Of a stretch of 64,000 nucleotides of DNA, positions 18,714 through 26,900 are shown in pieces. The notes below the pieces were generated by a model. That model was not told where the DNA came from, made no database searches, and saw nothing but the letters and a program-made list of their open reading frames with translations. Made by a program: the position numbers and the translations under genes. The first letter of the stretch is position 1; each line of letters opens with the position of its first letter. This DNA is from Aurantimicrobium minutum. Its GTDB lineage: Bacteria; Actinomycetota; Actinomycetes; Actinomycetales; Microbacteriaceae. The stretch is taken from assembly GCF_029892845.1 (NCBI RefSeq), contig NZ_JARXVT010000001.1, positions 1 through 64,000 on the forward strand. The letters are read 5' to 3'.

Positions 18714-18756
18714 CTCATCATCGTGATTTCAGGGGATCGAGCCCCCCTCCAGCTAC
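18714..18756 (+). repeat. Right attachment-like repeat (degenerate tRNA-Met 3' half)
   Basis: A second copy of the tRNA-Met sequence from the anticodon loop onward, with four substitutions in the 5' 18 bp and a perfect 25-bp core (18732-18756). It has no D arm or 5' acceptor strand, so it is not a tRNA gene. The terminator that follows (18762-18794) was probably the original tRNA-Met terminator. Confidence 0.8.
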
Positions 18757-18761
18757 GCCGT

Positions 18762-18794
18762 CAAAACCCCCTCTTATGGAGGGGGTTTTGTTTT
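18762..18794 (+). terminator. Strong terminator next to the right attachment repeat
   Basis: CAAAACCCCCTC (18762-18773) pairs perfectly with 18779-18790 around TTATG, followed by TTTTGTTTT. It lies between the island and the convergent heliorhodopsin gene and may serve both strands. Confidence 0.85.
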
Positions 18795-18810
18795 ACGTTG
18801 GCGTGGTGAC

Positions 18811-19614
18811 TTAGCTCACAAACAGGGGCACAAGTGCACCTGAGAATACCTGCCATGCCAGGACGCTCTTCGCGACCAAGCTCAAGGTGATGTACGCACG
18901 CTCACCGCGCAGGTAGCTCTTCCAGCCGCCAATCTGGCGATACTGCAGTACCTGGTTGATGGCGAAGGTGTTGAAGAACACGAAGAGCGAAATCACAATG
19001 CCATAGACAAAGCCAGGAACCTCTGCAGCATTGGTCGAGCCAGGCTGCAGTGTGTAGATAGCAATGATGATCCAGGGAACGATTCCGGTCATGGAGCCAA
19101 AGATGAAGGGCAGGAACTTCTTGTTACCTGGCTTCTCATATTTCTCTTGCAAAGCACCGAACATAATCATCGACGCGTTCACCGCGAAGATGGCAAACAG
19201 AGCAGCGAAGTCAGTAGCTCCATTGAGCTGGGCAATCAGCCAGATCATGACCGAGGAGCTCAATGCATACTCAGTCCAACGGAAGTAGTTGTGGTTGAGC
19301 TTCAAGCCATTGGCATAGCGGGTGAAGACACCCGGCATGGAAATAAGGAAGTGGAAGAAGGCCGACATCAAGAGGAAAGCCACGACGCCAATGCCGAGGT
19401 TGATCTCGAAGAGGGTGACCTGCTCGGTGGGGAGGTCAACTCCGGGAGGACCCGTCATGTAGTCGACGGTGACGGGGAACATGACCTGTGAGCTCAACTT
19501 GGTCAAGATGAACAGGAATGCCAAGCCTTGAAGCAGGTGGATGGAACCCGCCACAATGTTGTAAACCCGGAGGCGTTTGATCTGTTCGTCTTCTGAGCGA
19601 ATCTTGCGGGCCAT
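18811..19614 (-). CDS. Heliorhodopsin
   Basis: The 267-residue protein has seven hydrophobic segments and no signal peptide. The retinal Schiff-base lysine is Lys249 in YITLSLVAKSVLAWQVFSG (last helix). The probable counterion is Glu115 in FRWTEYALSSS (helix 3). The 134-residue spacing between them equals that of Glu107 and Lys241 in heliorhodopsin 48C12, and Ser245 falls where 48C12 has Ser237. Type 1 pump motifs (DTD/NDQ-type) are absent. Known heliorhodopsins have inverted topology and usually do not pump ions. A sensory or regulatory role is assumed. The start ATG at 19614 has AAGGA about 10 bp upstream. It is divergent from a CASTOR/POLLUX-type channel gene, sharing a 167-bp promoter region. 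No retinal or carotenoid gene is in the window. Confidence 0.95.
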   Translation of the reverse strand: MARKIRSEDEQIKRLRVYNIVAGSIHLLQGLAFLFILTKLSSQVMFPVTVDYMTGPPGVDLPTEQVTLFEINLGIGVVAFLLMSAFFHFLISMPGVFTRYANGLKLNHNYFRWTEYALSSSVMIWLIAQLNGATDFAALFAIFAVNASMIMFGALQEKYEKPGNKKFLPFIFGSMTGIVPWIIIAIYTLQPGSTNAAEVPGFVYGIVISLFVFFNTFAINQVLQYRQIGGWKSYLRGERAYITLSLVAKSVLAWQVFSGALVPLFVS

Positions 19615-19712
19615 GATGCACCAGTCCTTATGTGGCCCGCCACAGGCCAGCGTCTGGTTTCAGTCTGGCCTAATTAAGGCACTTTTCACACCAATGGCGC
19701 ATAATTCTCAAA

Positions 19713-19734
19713 CAGGGATAAACCCCTGCATCCC
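19713..19734 (+). promoter_or_regulatory. 22-bp element shared with the giant-gene leader
   Basis: This 22-mer (begins CAGGGATAAACC, ends GCATCCC) matches 23800-23821 at 19 of 22 positions. Both copies lie upstream of plus-strand genes in the same orientation. It may be a regulator site. The regulator is unknown. Confidence 0.4.
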
Positions 19735-19781
19735 GCCTATTTGCTGATGTGTAGGGCTTCGAAGCCACCTAGGCTTTTTAT

Positions 19782-21725
19782 GTGACTGATACAGAACGCG
19801 ACTTTGGCCAGGGTTCCTTCGGCGGCGAAACTGCTGCAGCAAAGAAAAAGGTGTCCCTCGGCACACGCCTGAGTTCCACCTTCGACAATGCGCTCAGCAG
19901 CAAGAAGCGCTTTGTTGGACTCATCTTTATTGCGATGATCATCCTCGCGTTTGTCATGACGGGCATCCAGGCCCTCATTGCCGCTGCCACCTTCTTGAAC
20001 GAAGCCCCCGGTGAGAACCTCACCTACTTCGATATCTTCTGGGCATCGTTTTCCAAGATTCTGAGCTTGGGTGGCGAAGCCACCTGGGGTCAGCGCATCA
20101 TCGGCGTTCTCTACTGGGCAATCGCGATTGCCGTCACCGGTACTGTGATCGGTTTTATTACCAGCCTGATTCAGCAGACCATGGCTCGCTTGGGTAAGGG
20201 ACTCAGCCCCGTCGTCGAATCTGGTCACACCCTCATCCTCGGTTGGTCTCCTCGCGTTTTCCCCATCCTCAAGGAACTCTCCATTGCCAAGAGCAGTGAA
20301 GCTAACCCCGTGGTTGTGGTTTTTGCCGACCAGGCACGCGACCTCATGGAAGAGCAGATTGCGAGCCGCGCGGGAGATCTCGGCAAGCTCAAGGTCATTA
20401 CCCGCCGCGGCTCACTCTCCAACCCTGCCGATGTCGCACGCGCCAACGCAGGAGAGGCCAGCTCCATCATCGTCCTCGACTCTGATGACGCTGGTGATGC
20501 TGGCGTGGTCACGACCGTTCTCGCTATTCGCGCGAACGCCGGAGATAACCACCCACCGGTGATTGCTGAACTTGATGACGTTCACACTGCTGCAACCTTG
20601 AAATCCGCAACCGGCGGACGTGTCCGCTCGGTGCGTTCGCAAGATGTCATTGCACGCGTTACCGCACAAGCAGCACGCCAGCCCGGTCTTGCTTCTGTGA
20701 TCCTCGACCTGCTCGACTTTGAAGGTAACGAGCTCTACTACGCAGCTGCTGGTGAACTCGAAGGCAAGACGTATGGCGATGCTCTGCTCGCCTTCGATGA
20801 TTCGGCTGTGATTGGATTCCAAACCAAGACCGGTGAACTTTCACTCAACCCAGATGCCAAGACCAAGATTCCTGCCGGCGCCAAGATCATCGTCATCTCT
20901 GAGGATGACTCCACCATCCGCTTCACTGGTGTGAAGAAGCTGGACTGGAAGACCCGCGTGGGCAAGGCCAAGGCCGTTCCTGCACAGAACCTGCTTGTCG
21001 TGGGCTGGTCTGCCATGGGCCGTGCAGTTCTCGGCAACCTGGCGGAATACCTCCCCAAGGGCTCCAGCATCACCATCCTTGCTCGCAACCAGTTCGTTGC
21101 CGCAGAAGAGCTGAAAGACATCACCTTCGGTGATGTGAAGGTTTCCTACTCCAACATCTCTGGAGATGTTGCCGAAGTCATCGCTGTGGCAGAACGTCAC
21201 CACTATGACGAGATCATTGTGCTGGGATATCGCAACGCGATGACCCGCGTTGAAGCAGACGCACAGACCTTGCTCACCATGATGCAGATGAATCAGTTGT
21301 TCGAAGACGACAGTAACAAGGTCAAGCCCACACGTATTGTGGCCGAAATCTTGGACAGCTCGCTTCTTCCGCTTGCACGTGTTGCCGCAGCAGACGACTT
21401 GGTCGTGAGCGATGTGCTCGCAGCACTTCTTATTTCCCAGCTGTCGCAGAATCCCACCATTGCACCTGTCTTCGAGGATCTCTTCGATGCAGACGGCGCA
21501 GCAATTCACCTTCGCCCTGTCGAGAACTATGTTCCCGTGGGCGAGAAGGTGAGCTTCGCTGAGTTCGTGGCAGCTGGTCGCGCAGCCGGGCAATCAGTGA
21601 TTGGTTACCGCAGTGCATCGGCCGGTAAGGACGATTCATCTAAGGGTGTTTCCTTGAACCCCAGCAAGAACTCAGAGTTCACTGCCGCGGCCGGGGATAG
21701 CCTCATCGTTATTGCTTCGGAATAG
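19782..21725 (+). CDS. CASTOR/POLLUX-type ion channel with RCK-like domains
   Basis: The 647-residue membrane protein starts at GTG 19782 (MTDTERDFGQG). One membrane helix lies at about 44-70 and a second at about 108-130, separated by a loop with FDIFWASFSKILSLGG, where two-pore-helix channels have their filter. The rest is cytosolic: two Rossmann-like units, the first beginning HTLILGWSPRVFPILKEL (about 148), the second LLVVGWSAMGRAVLGNL (about 405). Each has the nucleotide-binding G-W-S turn typical of the CASTOR/POLLUX/DMI1 family. Bacterial members are little studied. The plant relatives are nuclear cation channels. The gene is divergent from heliorhodopsin and 13 bp upstream of an amidase, so channel and amidase form a unit. 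Ion selectivity is not predictable. Confidence 0.82.
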   Translation: MTDTERDFGQGSFGGETAAAKKKVSLGTRLSSTFDNALSSKKRFVGLIFIAMIILAFVMTGIQALIAAATFLNEAPGENLTYFDIFWASFSKILSLGGEATWGQRIIGVLYWAIAIAVTGTVIGFITSLIQQTMARLGKGLSPVVESGHTLILGWSPRVFPILKELSIAKSSEANPVVVVFADQARDLMEEQIASRAGDLGKLKVITRRGSLSNPADVARANAGEASSIIVLDSDDAGDAGVVTTVLAIRANAGDNHPPVIAELDDVHTAATLKSATGGRVRSVRSQDVIARVTAQAARQPGLASVILDLLDFEGNELYYAAAGELEGKTYGDALLAFDDSAVIGFQTKTGELSLNPDAKTKIPAGAKIIVISEDDSTIRFTGVKKLDWKTRVGKAKAVPAQNLLVVGWSAMGRAVLGNLAEYLPKGSSITILARNQFVAAEELKDITFGDVKVSYSNISGDVAEVIAVAERHHYDEIIVLGYRNAMTRVEADAQTLLTMMQMNQLFEDDSNKVKPTRIVAEILDSSLLPLARVAAADDLVVSDVLAALLISQLSQNPTIAPVFEDLFDADGAAIHLRPVENYVPVGEKVSFAEFVAAGRAAGQSVIGYRSASAGKDDSSKGVSLNPSKNSEFTAAAGDSLIVIASE

Positions 21726-21738
21726 GTAATCTGGAGGC

Positions 21739-23772
21739 ATGACCTCCTACACTGTCGTTGAGAAGTCCATCGCTCAGCTGCGAGCAGATCTGGACGCGGG
21801 CGTTATTACAAGCGTTGAGCTTGTTGCTGCCTACCTAGATCGCATTGCCTTCTATGACCGCCATGGCATCACGCTGAACGCCGTCCCCATTTTGAACCCA
21901 GAACTCTTTGCTGACGCACGCGCATCAGATGAACGTCGCGCACAGGGAAAGAGCCTCGGCTACCTGGATGGAATTCCTTACACAGCTAAGAACAGCTACA
22001 AGGTCAAGGGAATGACTGTTGCTTCTGGCTCACCTGCTTTCGCAGACCTCATCGCAACCGATGACGCCTTCACCATTGCGCAACTGCGCAAGGGTGGCGC
22101 CGTGCTCGTTGGCTTGACCAACATGCCCCCGATGGCAAACGGCGGCATGCAACGCGGACTCTATGGCCGCGCTGAGAGTCCCTACAACGCAGACTTCCTC
22201 ACGGCAGCTTTTGGTTCTGGATCTTCCAATGGTTCGGGCACGGCAACCGGAGCCAGCTTTGCTGCCTTCGGTTTAGGTGAAGAGACCTGGTCTTCTGGAC
22301 GTGCACCAGCAAACAACAATGGCCTCTGCGCTTACACACCTTCCCGTGGTGTGATCTCTACTCGAGGCAACTGGCCACTAGTTCCCACCATGGACGTTGT
22401 CGTTCCCCACACTCGCACGATGGACGACATGCTGGCCGTGCTCGACCAGATTGTCGGCGACGACTGGGAAGTGCGCGGAGACTTCTGGCGCATGCAGCCC
22501 TGGGTCAAGACCCCCAAGAGCTCTGAGCTTCGCCCCGCTTCTTATCCCGCAATTGCCAACCCTCGAGCACTCGAAGGCAAGCGCATTGCGATTCCTCGGA
22601 TGTATATCAACAAGACGCCGGTAGACGTTGTCCTCGATGACATTGATGTCATCGAGACCCGCGACTCTGTTGTGGAGCTTTGGCACCAAGCCAAGGCGGA
22701 CCTCGAAGCACTAGGTGCTGAGGTTGTTGAGACAGACTTTCCCGTTGTCACCAACTATGAGAGCCGTGGACCAGGAGCAATGAATCTCAAGTCACGTGGA
22801 CTCGTTCCTGAGCACTTCGCTGAGCACGAGCTCTGGGAGCTCTCCATGTTTGGCTGGCATGACTTCCTTGCCGCCAACAACGACCCCAAGCTCAATGCTC
22901 TAGACCAGGTGGACCCAGACAAGATCTTCCCCGTGCCAACCGGTTCGGTGCCAGGTCGCTATGACGATCATTTGCACCGCTTCGCTCCAGAAGATGTTCC
23001 GCTGGAAGAGTATGTTGCCCGGGCCAAGAGCGATGGTGTTCCGGCGCTCGTTGAGATCCCAGACATGGCTGAAGGCATTCCAGGACTCGAGAAGGCGCGC
23101 AAGCTTGACCTCGAAGACTGGATGGATGAACTCGGCCTAGACGCAGTTGTCTTCCCTGCATCTGCAGACGTGGGACCCGCAGATGCTGATGTGAATGACG
23201 CCTCCGCAGATCTTGCGTGGCGCAATGGAACGTGGGTTGCCAACGGCAACCTGGTTCCCCGTCACCTCGGCATCCCCAGTGTCACTGCCCCCATGGGAAT
23301 CATGAGCGACATCGGGATGCCGACCGGCCTCACCTTTGCTGGTCGTGGTTATGACGACAGCAATTTATTGGCTTATGCGTGGGCATTCGATCACTATCGC
23401 AACCACCGCATCGCTGCGCCTCGCACACCAGAGCTCCCCGGAACTCAGTGGGTCTCTCGTAATGTCGAGGCAAGCAGTGGAGTTCCAACTCTAACCGTGA
23501 AGACATCAGCCGCAGCCGCAGCAAATGGAATGGTTCCTATTCGTGTTGATCTCATCACGGATGCAGCGGAGGTTTCTGTCACCGTGAACGGTGTTCAGAT
23601 TATGGGCACCGTGACCGAGACTGGTTACGTCGTGGAGACAGAAGTTCCAGAGTCAGAGCACACTCGCCTTCACAGCGAATGGCGCGGAGGGTATGGCTCC
23701 GTGGTTGTTGCCCTTGCCAAGAATGACAGCGCAGTTGTGGGTTCCTTTGAGGGAGTTCTCGGGGTTCTCTAA
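21739..23772 (+). CDS. Amidase signature family enzyme with C-terminal extension
   Basis: The 677-residue hydrolase belongs to the amidase signature family. Candidate catalytic triad: Lys84 in PYTAKNSY, cis-Ser162/163 in GSGSSNGSG and nucleophile Ser186 in GEETWSSGRAP. The last replaces the common G-x-D-T-G-G-S and loses the double glycine (Trp-Ser instead). A C-terminal extension (about residues 580-677) looks like a small beta-sandwich (EVSVTVNGVQIMGTVTETGYV). GGAGG lies just before the ATG and the channel gene ends 13 bp upstream, so co-transcription is likely. The substrate is unknown. The altered serine loop points to a non-standard subgroup. Confidence 0.85.
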   Translation: MTSYTVVEKSIAQLRADLDAGVITSVELVAAYLDRIAFYDRHGITLNAVPILNPELFADARASDERRAQGKSLGYLDGIPYTAKNSYKVKGMTVASGSPAFADLIATDDAFTIAQLRKGGAVLVGLTNMPPMANGGMQRGLYGRAESPYNADFLTAAFGSGSSNGSGTATGASFAAFGLGEETWSSGRAPANNNGLCAYTPSRGVISTRGNWPLVPTMDVVVPHTRTMDDMLAVLDQIVGDDWEVRGDFWRMQPWVKTPKSSELRPASYPAIANPRALEGKRIAIPRMYINKTPVDVVLDDIDVIETRDSVVELWHQAKADLEALGAEVVETDFPVVTNYESRGPGAMNLKSRGLVPEHFAEHELWELSMFGWHDFLAANNDPKLNALDQVDPDKIFPVPTGSVPGRYDDHLHRFAPEDVPLEEYVARAKSDGVPALVEIPDMAEGIPGLEKARKLDLEDWMDELGLDAVVFPASADVGPADADVNDASADLAWRNGTWVANGNLVPRHLGIPSVTAPMGIMSDIGMPTGLTFAGRGYDDSNLLAYAWAFDHYRNHRIAAPRTPELPGTQWVSRNVEASSGVPTLTVKTSAAAAANGMVPIRVDLITDAAEVSVTVNGVQIMGTVTETGYVVETEVPESEHTRLHSEWRGGYGSVVVALAKNDSAVVGSFEGVLGVL

Positions 23773-23799
23773 GCTCCAGAAACTTTTTTCGAAAACAGG

Positions 23800-23821
23800 C
23801 AGGGGTAAACACCTGCACCCC
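23800..23821 (+). promoter_or_regulatory. 22-bp element shared with the channel promoter
   Basis: Second copy of the 22-mer at 19713-19734 (19 of 22 identical; begins CAGGGGTAAACACC). It lies 171 bp upstream of the giant gene's ATG, between the amidase stop and the palindromic leader. Confidence 0.4.
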
Positions 23822-23881
23822 TAGTGAGTGCTCCCTGTGACCCATTGAAAGTGTATTTCTAACCCTCAAGTGCCACTTTAG

Positions 23882-23934
23882 GGTGGCAATATGGCGCACT
23901 TTAAGTGTTGCAACGGGCCCGTTGCAAAGCCACC
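23882..23934 (+). promoter_or_regulatory. Structured leader with a perfect 20-bp palindrome before the giant gene
   Basis: TTGCAACGGGCCCGTTGCAA (23908-23927) is a perfect palindrome. It is enclosed by GGTGGC (23882-23887) and GCCACC (23929-23934), which can form an outer stem. It lies just upstream of GGGGTGG (23937-23943). It may be an operator or an mRNA leader structure controlling translation. Confidence 0.55.
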
Positions 23935-23970
23935 TTGTGGGGTGGAATTTTGACGCGCCATAAATCAGAT

Positions 23971-26900
23971 ATGCCCGCTTCAAAGCTCCGCGGAATTGAT
24001 CCGTGGACGCGTTCAAAAGCATGGCTAGCGAAACGCAGGCGGCAGAAATTCACGCATGCTTTCACCGCATTTGTAATGCTTGCTGCGAGCTTGGTGGCGT
24101 TCACGCTTCCTAACAGTGCTTCTGCTGCGGCGCCTGTTTGGACTGCCGCTGCGCTCAACGCCACAGGTGAGACCCTCACCATAACAATGGGTACAACTCA
24201 GTTGGGTTCACCCGGCCCCCTACCAAGCAGTTTTTCTGTCCTCACGGCAGCTCCGGGAACGACTACCCCAGTGGGGCCATCGGTCGAGGTGACAAATGTT
24301 GCAATCAGCGGAGCCACGCTGATTTTGACTCTTGCGAAGCCGATCGAGGCAGGAAGCACGACAACTGTTTCTTACACCCCGCCTGCGGTGGACAACACCT
24401 TGGCAAACAACGCTATCCAAGACACAGCTGGTGTGGATGCTGCCCTCTTCACGGCAAAGGCAGTTACTAACAGTAGTTCGGTTCCACATTTGAATACTGC
24501 CGCGCTGACCGCTGCTGGAAATGTCATTGTTTTGACCTATGCAGAAAACATGAGTTCAACAGTTGCACCACCATCGGCTTTCACCGTTATGAACGGAACA
24601 ACCCCGGTTACCGTTTCATCTGTTGCTAGGGATGCGACGACCCTCACAAAAATCAACCTCACTCTTGCAGAGGGTTTCCCCTCGACCACAACCCTCAAAC
24701 TTTCCTACAATCCGCCGGCTTTTGAATTAGCGGCTACAAACTTTGCTCTGCAGGATGTGACTTCAGGAACCGTGGGCTATGACGCAGTCCCACTTGTCGA
24801 GTTCCCGGTATCCGGTGGTTTGTCTTCCTACATTAGGTATTCGTCTTCCACAGTGGATGCAACCGGAAAAATTCTTGCTCTGACGATGAGTGCGACGGTG
24901 ACAGCAATCACCGCTCCACCTTCTGCCTTCACCGTCACGAGTAACGGTCAAAATATCCCGGTAAACACAGTGACATCTACAGGCGCGAACGCGGTGGCAA
25001 CGCTTACGTTGGGCTTGCCCATCCTTGCCGGAGCATCCGTGGTGGTTACTTATACAGAACCGACCTATAACAAGGCGTTGGGCAATGCAGCGATTCAAGA
25101 TACCAACGGTAATGACATACGGAGTTTCAGCTTCACAGGTGTGACGACAAATAGCTCCAGCTACATCAAGCAGTCGACATTAGCCGTAGATACAACAGGT
25201 AAAGTGCTGACCCTGACGTTGAGTAAAGCAGTGACTGTTACCACTGCAGATAAATCTGCTTTTGTTGTAAAAGTGGGCGGAACCACCTATCCAATTTCTG
25301 GCGTTGCAGCTACTGGATCGACCGTAGTTGTGACCTTGGCTCAGCCTGTACCCTCAACTGCGACCGCCGCCTCAGTAACCCTTGATTACACAGCTCCTAC
25401 TTATGACACTGCATTGGGCAATGCTGCTATTCAAGATGCCTCTGGAAACGATGTACTGAGCTTTACCGGCTTAGCTCTCACAGCAAACAGTTCAGCAAAC
25501 ATCAAGTACGCATCTGCTGCAATTGATGCTTCAGGTAAGTTGCTGACACTGACAATGACAACAACTCCTAACGTGTCAGCAACCACTGCCCCAGCGTCTG
25601 CCTTCACGGTGATGGTCAATGGTGTTGAAAACGTCGTGGCTTCCGTGTCTTCCCCCGGAACGACCAAAACAGTAATTCTGACCTTGACCAATCCTGTACC
25701 CAAGGCGGTTCTACCCGCGAACATCACTGTGGCCTATAACGCACCTGTTTATGACGGGGCCACAACTAACGCCGCAGTCCAAGATGCAAACGGTACCGAC
25801 CTATACAGCATCCCCACTTCAGCGATCACAAGCAATGGCTCTGCAATTCCAACCCTGACAAGTGGATCACTCGACGTCAAAGGAACTGTCCTCACCTTAA
25901 CGATGAGCCAGGCAATGAGTTCAACAGTCTCATCGGGTTCTGCATTCACTGTGCTGAGTGCAGGTCGATTGATACCTGTAACGGCTGTAAGCGCGTCTGC
26001 ATCAACCATCGTCCTTACGTTAGACAATGCCGCTGGCACGGGACAGGCTGTAACTGTTGCGTATAACCCACCAATGGCCTACGACTTTGGTAAAGCCAAT
26101 GCCGCAATTCAAGATTCAAACGGGTATGACCTCTTGGCCGTTCCTGCCACTTCGGTGACGAACAACTCTTCGGCGCCCTACGTGGTTTCTGCTGCAGTAA
26201 CTTCAACTGCGGGAACCTCAGTAGTTTTGACTTTCAATGAGACCCTGTGTAGCAGCGGAAACTGTACTCCAATTCCCACCTCTGCTTTCACGGTCACTAA
26301 CAATGGTTCACCTGTAACAGTGAGTTCTGTTAATACTCCGTCTGGTGCGACAGTTACGTTGAACCTTTCCTCAGCAATCGGGGCGGGTATGACAGCAACA
26401 GTTTCCTATACTGCCCCAGCCAATAACTCTGCAGATACGAACAAGGCAATCCAGGATGCCGCAGGCACGTCTCTTGGTTATGATGCTGGTTCCTTTAGCA
26501 ACCTTGTCGTTTCTTCTAATGCATCAACAGTTGACCAGACTGCTCCGACCTTGGTTTCAGCTGATGTCAATGCTGCAGGCACAGCTATTGTCTTTACTTT
26601 CAACGAAAACATTGCGACCAATGGTTGGAACCCAACTGCCGCGATGCTGAGCTTTTTGGTTAATGGAACGGCGGCGTCATTTAGCAACGCAACTGCTGCC
26701 GGTAAAACATATACCTACACAATGACCAACAAAATTGGCTCGGGGCAGACAGTAACCGCAACATATGTTGCACCCACGGCAAACAACTCGAGCACGGCAA
26801 ACTATGCATTCCAAGACGCTGCCGGTAATGATGCTGCGAGCTTTGGTCCGGTCACGGCGACTAATAATTCATCTGCGGATGTCGTTCGACCAACCTTGGT

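Larger units (their letters stand above)
15769..18756. mobile_element. tRNA-Met-associated mini-island
   Basis: A 3-kb segment lies between the tRNA-Met gene and a second, slightly decayed copy of its 3' half. It contains one intact IS3-family element, one secreted beta-propeller gene and little else. No tyrosine recombinase is present, so it is either the remnant of a larger integrated element or was mobilised in trans. Its sequence is more A+T-rich than the surrounding genes, especially at 15790-15900 and 17340-17460. Confidence 0.6.

Noticed and set aside
18714-18756. A third tRNA gene
   Set aside because: Only the 3' half of tRNA-Met is present. The D arm and 5' acceptor strand are missing, so it is an attachment repeat.
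15769-18756. Prophage or integrative conjugative element
   Set aside because: There is no integrase, replication, structural or transfer gene. Only an insertion sequence and one secreted protein are present.
18811-19614. Light-driven proton pump of the actinorhodopsin type
   Set aside because: There is no helix-3 proton acceptor/donor motif of type 1 pumps, and the Lys and Glu context matches heliorhodopsins.
23905-23970. GTG at 23905 as the start of the giant protein
   Set aside because: It lacks a ribosome binding site and its first codons are a perfect palindrome. The extra residues precede the natural basic start of the signal peptide.
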